Shown here one piece after another: positions 38,101 through 48,749 of a stretch of 64,000 nt of DNA (the first letter of the stretch is position 1; each line of letters opens with the position of its first letter). The notes under the pieces were generated by a model, which had not been told where the DNA came from, searched no databases, and saw nothing but the letters and a program-made list of their open reading frames with translations. This DNA is from Stenopsyche tienmushanensis (lineage: Eukaryota; Arthropoda; Insecta; Trichoptera; Stenopsychidae). The translations under genes were made by a program, and so were the position numbers. The stretch covers positions 620,001 to 684,000 of the forward strand of contig WACJ01000120.1 of assembly GCA_008973525.1 (NCBI GenBank), given 5' to 3'.

Positions 38101-38935
38101 ATGATTTTTAGATCAGAATCCAGGTACTTCGGAACTAACCGCCACTTTGGGTATGGTCACCCAAACATCTTTGAAGTAATTTGTCCCTGGATAAATTTTC
38201 ATAAATTGATAGGAGATGCTGTTTTATCTTGTCGCCAAGAAATGAAGTAAAATCTTTGGATTTTTTTTAAAGCCATAGCTACCCTTTGCGGCAGCTGTCG
38301 GCTCCAGTCAGGCAGATCCCATGATTTAGCTCTTTTTTAGTTGAACAAATATAAAAATAAGTAGTCCTAATTTATTTTATCATATTTTCAACACTATTTA
38401 TGTCTTCGATTACTCAAACCATAATATATTGTGTTTTTTTAAATTTTATCCGTTAATTTGCCTTTTCCTGAATTTTTTAAAATTAATTTTCTTACGTTTC
38501 GGAGTCTTTTCTACGTGATCGATAAATGTACTTACTCTTTAAACAATCAACTAGTCATAATAAGGATTTAATTCTGGAATGGCGATGGAAGTTTTTGAAT
38601 TCTCGTCATCATGAAATAATATATTTACCTTATTTCATGTCGAATTTGCGGTCATGCGGTCCCGGCGCACTCTTGACTACTTGCTATATCTTCGTAAATA
38701 TTTCACATTCCGATTTTTCTTGTTTCCAGTATACTCTCAATATATTAAATATTCGACTTTCTTCTTTTTTAAACACATTTATATATGAGGGTGGATACAG
38801 ATAAGGATTTTGGTGGTCTAGATGAATTGATATGTGCATTGCATTGCTAAAAACTCTCACCGTGTTTTATATCAGTTTTATAGGCGTAAGAAAAGAAAAA
38901 ATAAACGAAACAATTTTAATCAATAATATATACTC
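35190..38935. other. AT-rich stretch, probably intron
   Basis: Only short unsupported open frames. It holds a short direct repeat of CTATGAATGGAAAA around 36475-36515. If the exon at 35 kb is real, this would be its first intron. Confidence 0.4.
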
Positions 38936-38939
38936 CCTT

Positions 38940-39370
38940 TGAATTTATTACAGTTTACCATCCGGCTTGAAATCCAGAAGTTTTTTATATCCTCCAAAAT
39001 CGTGTCCAAAAACTGCTCTAATACGGGAAACAAATGAAAACTCGAAGGGGTGAAATCAGGGGAATTGGGTGGATGCAATAGTAACTCTCATTTAAAGTCT
39101 CTATTTTTTGGCGATGTATCTCGTGTCTATTAATGAGTTCTGGTCGTTTGATCGCCAACAATTGTCCATGCACAGTTGAGTGTGTTGATTCAAATCTCTA
39201 AACTTAATTCATCAATGGAAAGATTTGGATTTGTCTCCATCAAATCTGGTAGAACGTCGTTATCCAGTGTACGACCTGATTCAACCTGTTATGAAAAATT
39301 GCCCTATCGTAATCAGGCAAATCACTTTTTGCATGTTCGTTCGGCAACACATAAAGTACAGCAAATTCTA
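38940..39370 (-). pseudogene. mariner transposase relic with internal deletion
   Basis: Minus strand. It starts with a decayed N-terminal helix-turn-helix region (ICCTLCVAERTC, then GNFS-stop-QVESGRTLDND, where mariners have SGDF-L-D-PRSGRP). It continues as VLPDLMETNPNLSIDELS and, frameshifted, STHSTVHGQLLAI (normally STV-RHL--IG), the second DNA-binding motif. The catalytic core is then missing, and the sequence resumes at LLLHPPNSPDFTPSSFHLF (39079-39025), the region of the third catalytic Asp (YSPDLAP-DYHLF), where that residue is itself changed. A degraded C-terminus runs to about 38940. Deletion, stops and frameshifts make it inactive. Confidence 0.75.
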
Positions 39371-39374
39371 AATC

Positions 39375-42300
39375 CTTTTTTTAAAATCTTATAAGCATTT
39401 TTAATTGACGACTTGGATTAAAATGCCTTCGAATATGTCGGGAAGTGTTTGTCGCTAAATGTCTTTTACTGTCAAGATCAAAATGTGCAAATTACTCATT
39501 TATTGCTGAAATTAATCAAACTTTGTGGCGTTGTATTTGAATAAACAACCGCCATTTTTCAGTTTGTAATTTTATGTTATCATATGCCGCTGGCGTTTCG
39601 GGTTGTCAAATCTCAGATTAGACACCCAGTCGCATTGGAGCTAAGATCTGCAGTATTCGCTTGAACTGGCCATCGGAGAAACTGTATCTTCGTCTTCTTG
39701 GGTGCAGACAGTCAAACATATGCAGACATCTTGTGCATTTAATTAAGGTTGCGTTGAACTCTTGCGTTCATCCTCGAGTATTTCAAACTCTAGCAAACGG
39801 GTCGATAATCTAAATGCGCCGAAATTACTTTCGCGATATCCATTTTATTTTTGGACGAAGTGGAATTCGAAAGTGTACACATTTGAATTATCGCTTTATT
39901 TCGACGATACATTGCATAAATAAGAACCGAACGCTGATGGTTTCGATCGAGGATATATGGAGCTCTCGGATGCCGACTTAACTGATTCCACTTTATTATT
40001 CGCTTCGAAGTCTAAAAATACCAACAAAAATCATATCATATGCCATTTTCAAGTCTGATGGTTCTAAATGCGCTACAATCGGCGATAGTGAGAGTTGGTC
40101 TACCGGACCACTTGATATATTTGAAAACTCCATGAAGTGAAATGCTCGTGATTTTGATTTAGCTTGTATTTTCTGCACATATATAGTGAATATATCCGAG
40201 AGCGATTTTATTTGAAATAATGAATTCTACTGGAATACGTTACGTCATTAGAATTGTGTTTTTCATTGTATCTCAAAAGTGACGTCTGAAAATAGAGCAT
40301 CTGCCAGAAGCTCATTTCCTCCTGCTTTCGATTAAAATGCCTGTACATGTTCGATGTAGCGATTTCAGTTGACATCGAAGTGTATTAAAATTACATACTA
40401 ACATGACAGTTGTCATGCGAGATCGTCTCCCGTCGCTCCCCCTTAACAATTGCACTCGAATTAGGAAGCCGAATGTCCATTATTCGATTAGCGGGATACA
40501 TTTGCACATTACTCGTCAAATGCGGCGCTCTTATAGATTTAGCTAATTTTACTCGGCACACTGTGACCCATCACCTGATCCGTGTGAAACTCTTCGGTTT
40601 AAATTATTTTTGGAATAGGTCGACTTGTAAAACATTCCTCTTCTGTCGAGTGGGATCGTTAAATTTGCACTTCCCTTATTGTATGCACTGTGAGCGAAGT
40701 AAATCGTTAAAATTTACGAGTTGTTTATTGAAACTGTTTAAATAGAACTCACCGCCTTGTAGACCCTTTCTTATGTGCGATCATCAAATAAGCATCGATC
40801 GCCGATAATCCACAGCGAACGTTGTTAATAGAATAAACAAAATCTAATTAGTGAAATAATGACATGCTGATTGGCCTCAAATTGCTCATAATCTCTTTTT
40901 TATTCAAAATCCAGTACTCCATCGATCTATTTAAATTGTGATTAAATCTGTATTGCGAAAAAACATCGAATATGGTCTCTAATATTTTAAAATTTAATTT
41001 GGGAGTCCTTTGTTAACGCAGGATCATGCTCTAATGCTTTGTCCCATCAGTAATTCCTTTCGTGAGTCCCGTCGAGTAAAAATATGAAAAAACGTCCAAT
41101 AAACGAGTAACCCAATTAAAACGTCGAATACGAATATATTTTGTTAAAAATATAGTATTATTGTACATCGACCAATTTTAATACGGAATATTGCTTAATT
41201 TTCATGGGAGGAATTTGCTTGACTAATAAATTGCTTAAAATCTTCGACTTATCATTTATTATTTCACGCTTCGATATAATAATAATAAAGCAGGGAGCTT
41301 CGACGATCACTGCGGGCAATATCATGATCAGCGCATGTCCTCGCTTTCTTATGGCTACCCGATGTCCCAAATTAGTGACCACATTCCGAATAATTTCCGG
41401 CGATGTTGCTATCTTTTTCGGGCCTTTATTATTGCACTCGGTTGTGCTTAAATTAACGAGTTCGCTAAAATATTAAATTGACATATGCAATATCAAACTA
41501 GTAGTTTGACAACCACGTCGGAGTGAAATTGATGCGCTTGGATTTTGCATTTTCGTTTTTCTCTCGGAAATTCACAACTCGGATGGAAATTCCACGTACA
41601 AAATAATTTCATAAAGAGCCCTCGCGGACTGTGCGCGATTTTCAATTAATACATGTTTGTTTCATAACAAATTCAATTTATTCAATAGGCAAAAACATAT
41701 TTACACGGATTATCGTTCGGTTAACGTGCATGTTTATTCGTCGTATTTAATTTTCGGCTTTTGTATAAACCCACACAAGGGACTATCATATACGAGTTTG
41801 TTCTATCGCAATCCGGGTGCAATAAAATTGCATCTCCATTCGCGGGACCGCTATTGAGAAATCATCGAAATGGACTTTTGTTTATGCATCGAGATGCTTT
41901 GACGTGTGTCTTTAACTGTATTTTGGTTTCCAGCGTTGGCTTAACATTTCATGTTCCCGATTTCGACTATTTCGGGATTGCATCGAATCATTCGTCTGGG
42001 ATGCATGTTCGTTATTTTTGTAATTGTTTACATATCCATGTTGCTATGCTATCGTAATGATTTCGTTAAATTAAAATGGGGTCTTCTAGCGTTGTTAATT
42101 AACACTGGTTAGGTCTTAATAATTTAGTATGAACTTCCATATTAAAGGAGCAGCTGTATTGTTTCCAATGAGCTCTTCAAACAATATGACAAAGACAATT
42201 TGATCTCGCATACGGTCGTACAGATGTGCAAGATTTGCATCTAGGAAGGTGTGCTTTACCATTCAAACAAGATTTTAATTGAGTTCTTGAAATATAAATA

Positions 42301-43420
42301 TATCGACTGTCATGCATAAAATGTTCGTAATACACGAAATCGCTTAAAAACATATCTAACATAAATAAATATCATATTTATAGGGCGGAATTAAAAGTCA
42401 AGAAGAGGCTTAAATCTTTGATCGCGACTGCACTATAAATATTCTGGTCATAATAAAAAATATTTTATTGTTTTTCAAAACATGATTTAAAAAGTAAATA
42501 TAAGCGTATTTTGAAGAGCTTATATTATTCCTTAATAATAAATATCAGTACATTCGATTAGCTTCGGAAATCCACGGCGTGGAGAAAAAAATCGCCATTT
42601 GAAAGATCGAAAGTATTAACAAAATTATGCAAAGATCACAGAACGAATGAAGCTTAATGAGACATGATGTCAAGTTTTTCCTGAAAATCACATGCATAAT
42701 GTGAAAATAAAACGGACTGCACTCAGTTTGTGCTGGATGCGTTAATTATGTATAACTCCACAATAGGACTCAAAATGAGTACAATAAATATGGATGGTGT
42801 TTTGTAAGATGACGCACAATAACAGTGTTGTACACTTCAAATATTTTGGGAGTTTTTTTTGAGTGAATCATGTGACCGCGGTGGAAAAGCTCGCTCTTTA
42901 GGGTGGAGTAAGATTTTTTGAAGAGTGAGCTTTGACCTCACGGATTCTCAGACGTACAGAAGGACGCTGAAGATTATATAAATTGCCTTGAGGCCCAATG
43001 TTGATGTGTTAACCCTGATAGACAAACAGGTCGACGTGGAGGAAAAGATCGTGAATTATTGGAATCGGGGGTGGTGAAAGACATCACGGCTGAAGAACCT
43101 CCTTTAGCGTTTGTTGTTCCGGACGACGGTCGATAAAGTTAAAATGGGACTTGTCGTCGCCAACGTCCTTGGAGGACAGGGCGTGTGAAGAATGAGATCG
43201 ATCGTCTTGATCAAGACATACCCCGTTTTCCGCTTCAATAGTTCCCATTTAATAATATTAATTCTGATTTATTCATATGCCGAATACAATAGGGATCCAA
43301 AACATCAAAGATTATTTCGCCATAGAAGACTCCTATGGAGATGACTAATGTCTGTGTACATTTAAATTCATTAATTAGATAAAACAATACACATACCATT
43401 TTGAGACACTTCAGGATTTT
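39375..43420. other. AT-rich stretch without an assigned feature
   Basis: Several unsupported open frames on both strands (for example 40410-40745 +, 41204-41476 +, 40178-39996 minus). None shows splice sites, a start context or a known motif. The part at 42860-43210 is GC-richer and may be an old transposon body, but nothing in it could be matched. Confidence 0.35.
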
Positions 43421-43709
43421 TGTAAAGGACGCGGTAGGACAAAGAAGCTTGAATGTCACGAAAGGGGAATTTCAAGCGGCAGTTAGCCGAAAAGAGGAGA
43501 AGAACCGTTTGAAATCTTTCCGCAGCATACATCACTCAGATGCTATGCGCATGCGCTACGCCGCACATACTGTATGTGTGTCGCGTGTGTACCAGTAGCG
43601 TGACTATTTTATTATATATTATACAAACACAGCTTATTGTTTTTACTAAGAATTTCCATTAACAAATGGAAAAAAGCAATACAAAAAATCAATTCATCTG
43701 CGCGAGATT
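43421..43709 (-). repeat. R1 dispersed element, copy 6 (inverted)
   Basis: On + it reads as the reverse: GCTTGAATGTCACGAAAGG, GCGCATGCGCTACGCCGC, a TGTGTGT run, CCAGTAGCG, the TATTTTATTATATATTA core and CTGCGCGAGAT. The GAAGTGAAAC segment next to the palindrome is deleted. Confidence 0.75.
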
Positions 43710-44029
43710 AAAAAGTTTCTTTCTTGCTGCCGTGTTGTTTCCGTGGTCGCACAGATCATAGAAAATGCCGCAAAATGCCCTAAAAGAGGTCGAAGTGGCC
43801 ATAAGATTTGTATTCTCAATCGGTCTGCTTTTCAGACCGTTGATATAACGAATGAGCGGCTCGCGATCGGATGCCATACTTGAACATAACAATAATGAAG
43901 AGGGATTATACAACTTAGCATATATTATAAAAAGGACAGAGTCAATCAGTGTTGGTTCATGTAAAGTAGAATGGACGAGTAAAATTAAAAACATGCGTAA
44001 CTCTCGTCCGGGTCAGTATTCTGCGTTTT

Positions 44030-44091
44030 GCGCCTCGAGCCCAGTTGCGCCCGTGACGGGCGCCTGCTTTGCCACGCCCTAGTTACGGCCC
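44030..44091. mobile_element. GC-rich transposon end with a perfect palindrome
   Basis: GCGCCCGTGACGGGCGC (44047-44063) is a hairpin with a one-base centre. Fifteen bases later comes CTAGT followed by T, then TACGGCCCTG. Read inverted, the last part is CAGGGCCGTAACTAGGGCG, which resembles hAT-type terminal repeats. Alternatively, hairpin plus CTAGT|T is the layout of a Helitron 3' end. No matching opposite end was found, so this is a solo end. Confidence 0.4.
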
Positions 44092-44441
44092 TGATTATAA
44101 GTAAAAAACATATAACAATCCTCTTTCCCTGGAAAAAAATCCTGTGGAAGCCATCTACGTATTGATTATTAATACCACAATAGAAAGAATAATGAGTGAA
44201 AAACTAACGAGCAATATAAAATTATTCCAACCATAGATTATGTGGCCATCTCACATCCTTCATTAGGGCACTATTGTTTCCAGCTTATGAAGTGGTCAAT
44301 TCAGGAATATCCACTCCGCAATTCAATTACATTTCCATAAAGTGTTACTAATGAATCGACGTCCATGGATTCTACTCAATTATCGTTTTATTAGTGTGTT
44401 ATTCATGACGGACCCGCTGCTCGTATAAATTGCACGTTTGA

Positions 44442-44652
44442 TTAATTTGCCTTACACATGCAGATGAAATCATATGCACCGTTCGTTTGAACAAAATTCA
44501 GCATCCCTCCGTCGGTAGTCTGATTTACCGCAGAGAGAATTATGAAGTTTGTATCGGGCATCGAAACGCCGACGAGGGGGAGCGATCCATGTAATTTATA
44601 GTAATTGCATGGATAATTGTCGTATTTCAAGTCAATTGCGCCATTTGGATGG
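44442..44652 (-). other. Candidate exon B, unrecognised protein
   Basis: On the minus strand, after an AG at 44654-44653, one frame is open to TAA at 44442. It reads like extracellular protein: DLKYDNYPCNYYKLHGSLPL, then VGVSMPDTNFIILSAVNQTT, then Gly- and Asn-rich residues ending in YDFICMC. An internal donor-like GTAAGG lies just before the stop. It lies ~0.5 kb downstream of candidate exon A on the same strand, so the two could belong to one gene. I do not recognise the family. Confidence 0.35.
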
Positions 44653-44706
44653 CTAATGATATTTTGATTCCATTACCTTAAATATTGTGGGTATCCAGAA
44701 TATTGC

Positions 44707-44741
44707 GGCGGAATATGATGGATAGTCCATCATATTCCGCC
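44707..44741. repeat. Perfect 16-bp inverted repeat
   Basis: GGCGGAATATGATGGA and its exact reverse complement are separated by three bases (TAG). It lies just upstream, in minus-strand terms, of candidate exon B. A perfect 32-base palindrome this tight is unlikely by chance; it could form a hairpin in RNA or mark a recent palindromic duplication. Confidence 0.85.
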
Positions 44742-45194
44742 ATCACATCCAGAAAAAATCTTTATTTTATTAAAAGTCAATTTTGCCATGGCGATCCAAT
44801 GTCTTGTAAGTTTAAAACTTTCATTAAGAATCGCTTATTATTTTTTGTATGTGTTAATATAGTGTGTTAGATCCTGGACTCATCGGAAAAAATCAGATTT
44901 CTTGAGTATGAAAAACTAAATACTGAGGCGATTAATAAAATCATGCTGGTCCGCCTATGAGTGATGGTTTCATTATTTACGTGTAGATCTTCTCCTGTCT
45001 AAATTTATGTTGAAATAATATTTATCCTTACGTTATCATCTTTGGAAGTAATGGAAATTCTCCGCGTGAAAAATCTTTCCCTGGAAAGGTCATCTAACAT
45101 CCGATAAAGTCTAATGAAGAATAAGTATTGAAATGTTTGTTGGTTGTAAGATATTCTTTAGTGGTTAAATTGAAATAAGCCTGTCTGCAAATAT

Positions 45195-45515
45195 TTATTG
45201 CATTGAAATTACATGCGCTGAATTTTGAAGATTTAATCTCGTGTCATAATTAGATTCGTCCATTCTGTAGGGTGGCTGATATTTTTGAAGTTCGAGCTTT
45301 CGCGCGTTGATGCTCTTGTCCGAGTCCAAAAAATACATATTCGGTGTCAACGTATTTACAACGGGAAAATATTTATAGCGGCGCTTTGCTTTGAAGACGG
45401 CGTCCGTCCATTCTCCGGGCACCGGAAGCTGTGTGTCCATTTCTTGCTTATGCATTTGCAGAATAAGCAAACGACTCCTCTTAAAATGCACGGATGCACT
45501 CTCGCGTAGTGGTAG
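45195..45515 (-). CDS. Candidate terminal exon A, unrecognised protein
   Basis: On the minus strand a frame of about 106 codons runs from an acceptor-like TTTTACTCCTAG (AG at 45517-45516) to TAA. An ATG at 45455 would alone give an 86-residue protein. The product looks real: VPGEWTDAVFKAKRRYKYFP, then VVNTLTPNMYFLDSDKSINA, then polar residues with PPYRM. Third codon positions are GC-richer than the flanks. An AATAAA polyadenylation signal overlaps the stop codon. No membrane segment or signal peptide. It could be a last exon of a longer gene or a small single-exon gene; an alternative donor (CAT|GTAATT) near the end could join it to exon B. Family not recognised. Confidence 0.45.
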   Translation of the reverse strand, partial: LPLRESASVHFKRSRLLILQMHKQEMDTQLPVPGEWTDAVFKAKRRYKYFPVVNTLTPNMYFLDSDKSINARKLELQKYQPPYRMDESNYDTRLNLQNSAHVISMQ

Positions 45516-45519
45516 CTAG

Positions 45520-46153
45520 GAGTAAAACGGCTGGATGGATGACGTCGTCCGCTTTATTGATATTGACATTTCTACAAATAAAGTGCATTCATTTTTATGA
45601 CGGCTAGACATTTATTTGAATTCGATTGAATATTTTATTAGCGTCGTTTTCTTCTGGGATGACGGAGGATTTCCTCTTTGTGTGCATAATATCGTATGAT
45701 GCGTATTAATCCCGTAATTACCGATGCACGCGAGGAGCTCATGTGGATTATAAAGTTGGGAATTGAGATATTTGAGTGGAGATGGGCTGTGTGCTGTACA
45801 CTTGAGACTTCTACATGATTATCGTTGTCTCGTAAGTTGGACGATATCGGACAAAGTTTTATGGAGTTGGATTAATGAGGGTACTTTATTCGACGAACTG
45901 ACGAACTCGATCAAATATTTGCATTTTTCCAACTTCTAATTTTGTTATACAAGCCTGCAAATTTTGCCGCTTCGATGTTATCCGTTTTCATAGTGTTGAT
46001 TAACGACACGCTTAGTTTTTATGTGAGAAATTTCTAAATCTATATAAAAAATGGTATTATTGGTGTATAAGGGTGTATATCGGTATATAATAATTTCGCA
46101 GATAGTATTATTTTATTATTATCGAGAGTTTTCACGCAAATGACAGTATCTTA
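45520..46153. other. AT-rich stretch without a recognisable feature
   Basis: Nothing supported beyond simple AT-rich sequence. Confidence 0.4.
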
Positions 46154-46410
46154 TTAACACATCTCCATCGGGTAGGGTATTTTTACCGTTTACGAAGACT
46201 GGTCGTTATTGGCGGGAGATGTACTTTTACCTTTTGCGTTGACTTCGCTTTAATGGGGAAACGGTATAAATCATATCTAGTATTTATACCTTTTCCAACG
46301 CAACGCAAAAGGCACGCGTCAACGCAAAAGGTAAAAATACCTCGCAAAAGGTAACACGAACAGTCTGCGTAAAGGGTAAAAATACACTTCCCGATGGAGA
46401 TGTGTTTTAA
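46154..46410. mobile_element. MITE with long inverted ends and internal CGCAAAAGGTA repeats
   Basis: The ends CACATCTCCATCGGG match perfectly, and the similarity continues (GTATTTTTACC and TTTACG-AGACTG) for about 50 bp. TTAA flanks both sides (46154-46157, 46407-46410), although the right arm carries two extra bases. Inside, several copies of CGCAAAAGGTA or its inverse form subterminal repeats. This is a piggyBac-like non-autonomous layout. An open frame on the minus strand across it is incidental. Confidence 0.75.
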
Positions 46411-46609
46411 CACTCTGAAACTCGGTTCCGCGGCATTGGGGAAATATTCTTAAGCTGTTGATAATGTTTTAAAACATAACAAAAACTTTTTCGTCTCTTT
46501 AAAATTTAATTCAGTCAAATATTCATGCAAGACGGGAAAACAATCAATATTATTATGCTGAATTGAAGGAATCCAAAATTGTACATAATTGTGTCTCAAA
46601 AGATTCAAT

Positions 46610-46839
46610 TTAACCCTTTGCACTCTGAACCATCCTGGACTTTACCTAACAGCGAATCCACGCCACTTTGTCGTAGAAACGTCTTCAAGGAAACATGCAT
46701 TTCTCAAAAAGTTGTGCTGGAATAAGTTGATTTTCCGTAATCACTAATAAACTTTAATGTCCCATCAGAGGGGACATCCGAGTGATATGCTAGAATCACG
46801 ATGTCCCCTGAGAGGGGACAACGGAGCGCAAAGCGTTAA
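46610..46839. mobile_element. piggyBac-style MITE, 222 bp
   Basis: Flanked by exact TTAA on both sides (46610-46613, 46836-46839). The left end is CCCTTTGCACTC and the inverted right end CGCTTTGCGCTC. Inside, AGAGGGGACA occurs twice, and TGTCCCCTGAGAGGGGACA is an almost perfect palindrome near the right side. No open frame. A similar TTAATCCCATTGCACTC starts at about 46891. Confidence 0.75.
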
Positions 46840-47028
46840 TCTCTTGTTTTAAAAATAAATGTAACACTATTTTTCCTTGTAATGATAAGTTAATCCCATT
46901 GCACTCTGTCAAGATATCTGTCAGATACGCGAGATTTATCAATCATGCTAAACACTTAATAAAACATTGTCTTGAATTATTTTAGGCCTTAATAGAAGAT
47001 CAAAAACTCCGTATGAAGTTCATAAAGC

Positions 47029-47420
47029 TTAACCCTTATCGGTCGCTAGCTTTTATATACGTGATTTTGTTTGAGTTATAATTTCATTTACGAGTTCGTT
47101 AGTCATATTTTTTTTTGAAATAATTTATAGGATCCAGAAGATTTCTAAAACATTGGCGATTAGTATTTATAAAAGGAATCCTACTTGGGAGAATATCATC
47201 ATTATCATACTCTCGATTTTAATCTAATCATCTTCTGGGCTTTCATCATTTTTTTATTTTATTTCTACATCACTTTCTACTTCACTTGAAGATTTTATAG
47301 GTATTATAACCTTTCTTTTTTTTGGATGTCACTACTAAACTCATCACTAGACTCAAAATCACTTTGAGAATTATTTTTAAAATATTCACTGCCATTATCA
47401 TCTAATATATTAAAAATGAA
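47029..47420 (-). pseudogene. piggyBac transposase relic (N-terminal part)
   Basis: On the minus strand the frame NILDDNGSEYFKNNSQSDFE continues with SSDEFSSDI, a frameshift, then IIPIKSSSEVESDVEIK and NDESPEDD. This is the acidic, Ser-rich N-terminus typical of piggyBac transposases. It is followed at 47140-47110 by LLDPINYFKKK and, frameshifted, MTNELVNEIITQTKSR (normally DPI-YF--FFTDELL--IV-ETN), the first folded segment. The catalytic domain is missing; the copy ends at GATAAGGG|TTAA (47029-47032). The opposite end may be at about 47743 (CAGGGTTATTAA). Inactive, internally deleted. Confidence 0.7.
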
Positions 47421-48005
47421 GTAAAAAACAGAGATATGAGAGAATTTTGTCTTAAATCATTAAAACAGCATAGATTTGACTACTTCTGGAATAGTTTATA
47501 TTCTCGCTGGCTTTTTTCCTTCAGAATTTAATATGTTGCACACTAAAATTGTATTTTAAGCTGTTTTTTTTTTTAATCAGATTTGTGAACAAGATTTCAT
47601 AATTTTGCCATTTTTCGACGAATTATAGTTGGTCAGCATGTTCTTATGCATTTGGTTGTTATTAAACGAACTAGTTTGATGTTACTTAGTAATTATGATG
47701 GAAATTGAATTTACTGCCAGAAGTTCATTTCATCTGACAGGGTTATTAAAATGTTAATTTGCGGAGTTGTCAGCAAGCAGCTGCAGAAAATGCGTTTCAT
47801 TAGAACACGATGATAGGCTCACGTATGATGCGATTATGTCTAGTAAACACATTTCAAGTGGACCAAAATATTTCATATCATCGCTGACGATTTATCAGCT
47901 GGTAAGGTGAGTGTTGTGTATAAGATGGATTCGAGCGTCACCCGTCTTTCAGTGAGCTTTTCAATTTCATTAATATAAAAGCTTCGAACGAAATCATATT
48001 ATGGC
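47421..48005. other. AT-rich stretch; one isolated strong donor
   Basis: GTAAG|GTGAGTG at about 47907 is a strong donor, but no acceptor-bounded open exon precedes it. Otherwise nothing supported. Confidence 0.35.
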
Positions 48006-48446
48006 AATTTGTCGCAATTATTTTGCCTTTCTAATTATATACTATCATACAATGGATATTAATTAAAATGTGAGGGTGGTGAGTCGATAAGTCTTCCTGG
48101 ATAAAATAAATGGTCACGTTGACTTTCTTTGTTTTGTGATGTTAAATAAAGGCAGACCGGTATCATTGTTTGTGAAGGTTTAATTTTTCATTAAATGGAA
48201 AAAATAGCCCGGCTATATAAAGAATATGAAATTAATTAAAACATTTGTATTAAAGTTATGAATTTGTCGCAGTTATTCAGCCTTTCAAATTATGTAGTAC
48301 AATGGATATGAATTTAGACATAAAAGTGGCGAGTCGATAAGTCTTCCTGGACCAGTTAAATGATCACGTTGATTTTCTTTCGTTCGTCATTGTAAAGCCT
48401 CAGTTTTTTCATCAAAAGGAAAAGGCAACCCGACGATATGAAATAA
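48006..48446 (+). repeat. Diverged tandem duplication, two units of ~190-230 bp, offset ~250 bp
   Basis: Unit 1 is 48006-48233 and unit 2 is 48261-48446. They share AATTTGTCGCA(A/G)TTATT, TACAATGGATAT, a 26-nt core (48076-48101 and 48326-48351) with one difference, GTCACGTTGA-type and TTTTTCAT segments, and the end TATGAAAT. Outside the core, changes and small gaps are frequent. On the minus strand both units can encode a related short C-terminus, GL(F/P)FPF(N/D)EK before a stop, with changes partly at third codon positions. Confidence 0.7.
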
Positions 48447-48749
48447 ATTCAAATGTATATTGTGATGAATTTCATAAAAATAGCTTCGATCGTCTGGAAA
48501 ATTCGTAATATTGTTTTGCCATTTCAATTTCAACGCAGCCGCAAATTTTTTTAGGGTTTCAATTCTCGCACATTTACTCTTATTAAAATCAACACCGTGA
48601 CGAAGCCCGTTATGAACCGTCTGGATTGAACAAAACATTCGAATACATTTTTGTTGGAGTTTTGCTTTATTATATTGGCAAAAATATATAATTAACAATT
48701 TGAATGACGGCCTAAAATACACTTTATCGACTTTTCGTGCGGCACTCAA
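48387..48749 (-). other. Unrecognised open frame ending in the duplicated unit
   Basis: A minus-strand frame of about 120 codons ends inside unit 2 of the tandem duplication. Part of it (KFAAALKLKWQNNITNFPDD, RSYFYEIHHNI) looks protein-like. No ATG context, splice site or family could be fixed. May be a decayed exon that was duplicated. Confidence 0.2.

Noticed and set aside
39375..42060. A row of 60-110-codon frames on both strands suggesting a gene
   Set aside because: None shares consistent strand, splice boundaries or recognisable domains; the density is compatible with chance.
46183..46413. 76-codon minus-strand frame with several Cys residues
   Set aside because: It lies inside the inverted-repeat MITE and is an incidental reading of its arms.
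47903..47914. Strong donor GTAAG|GTGAGTG as an exon end
   Set aside because: The preceding sequence has in-frame stops close by and no convincing acceptor.
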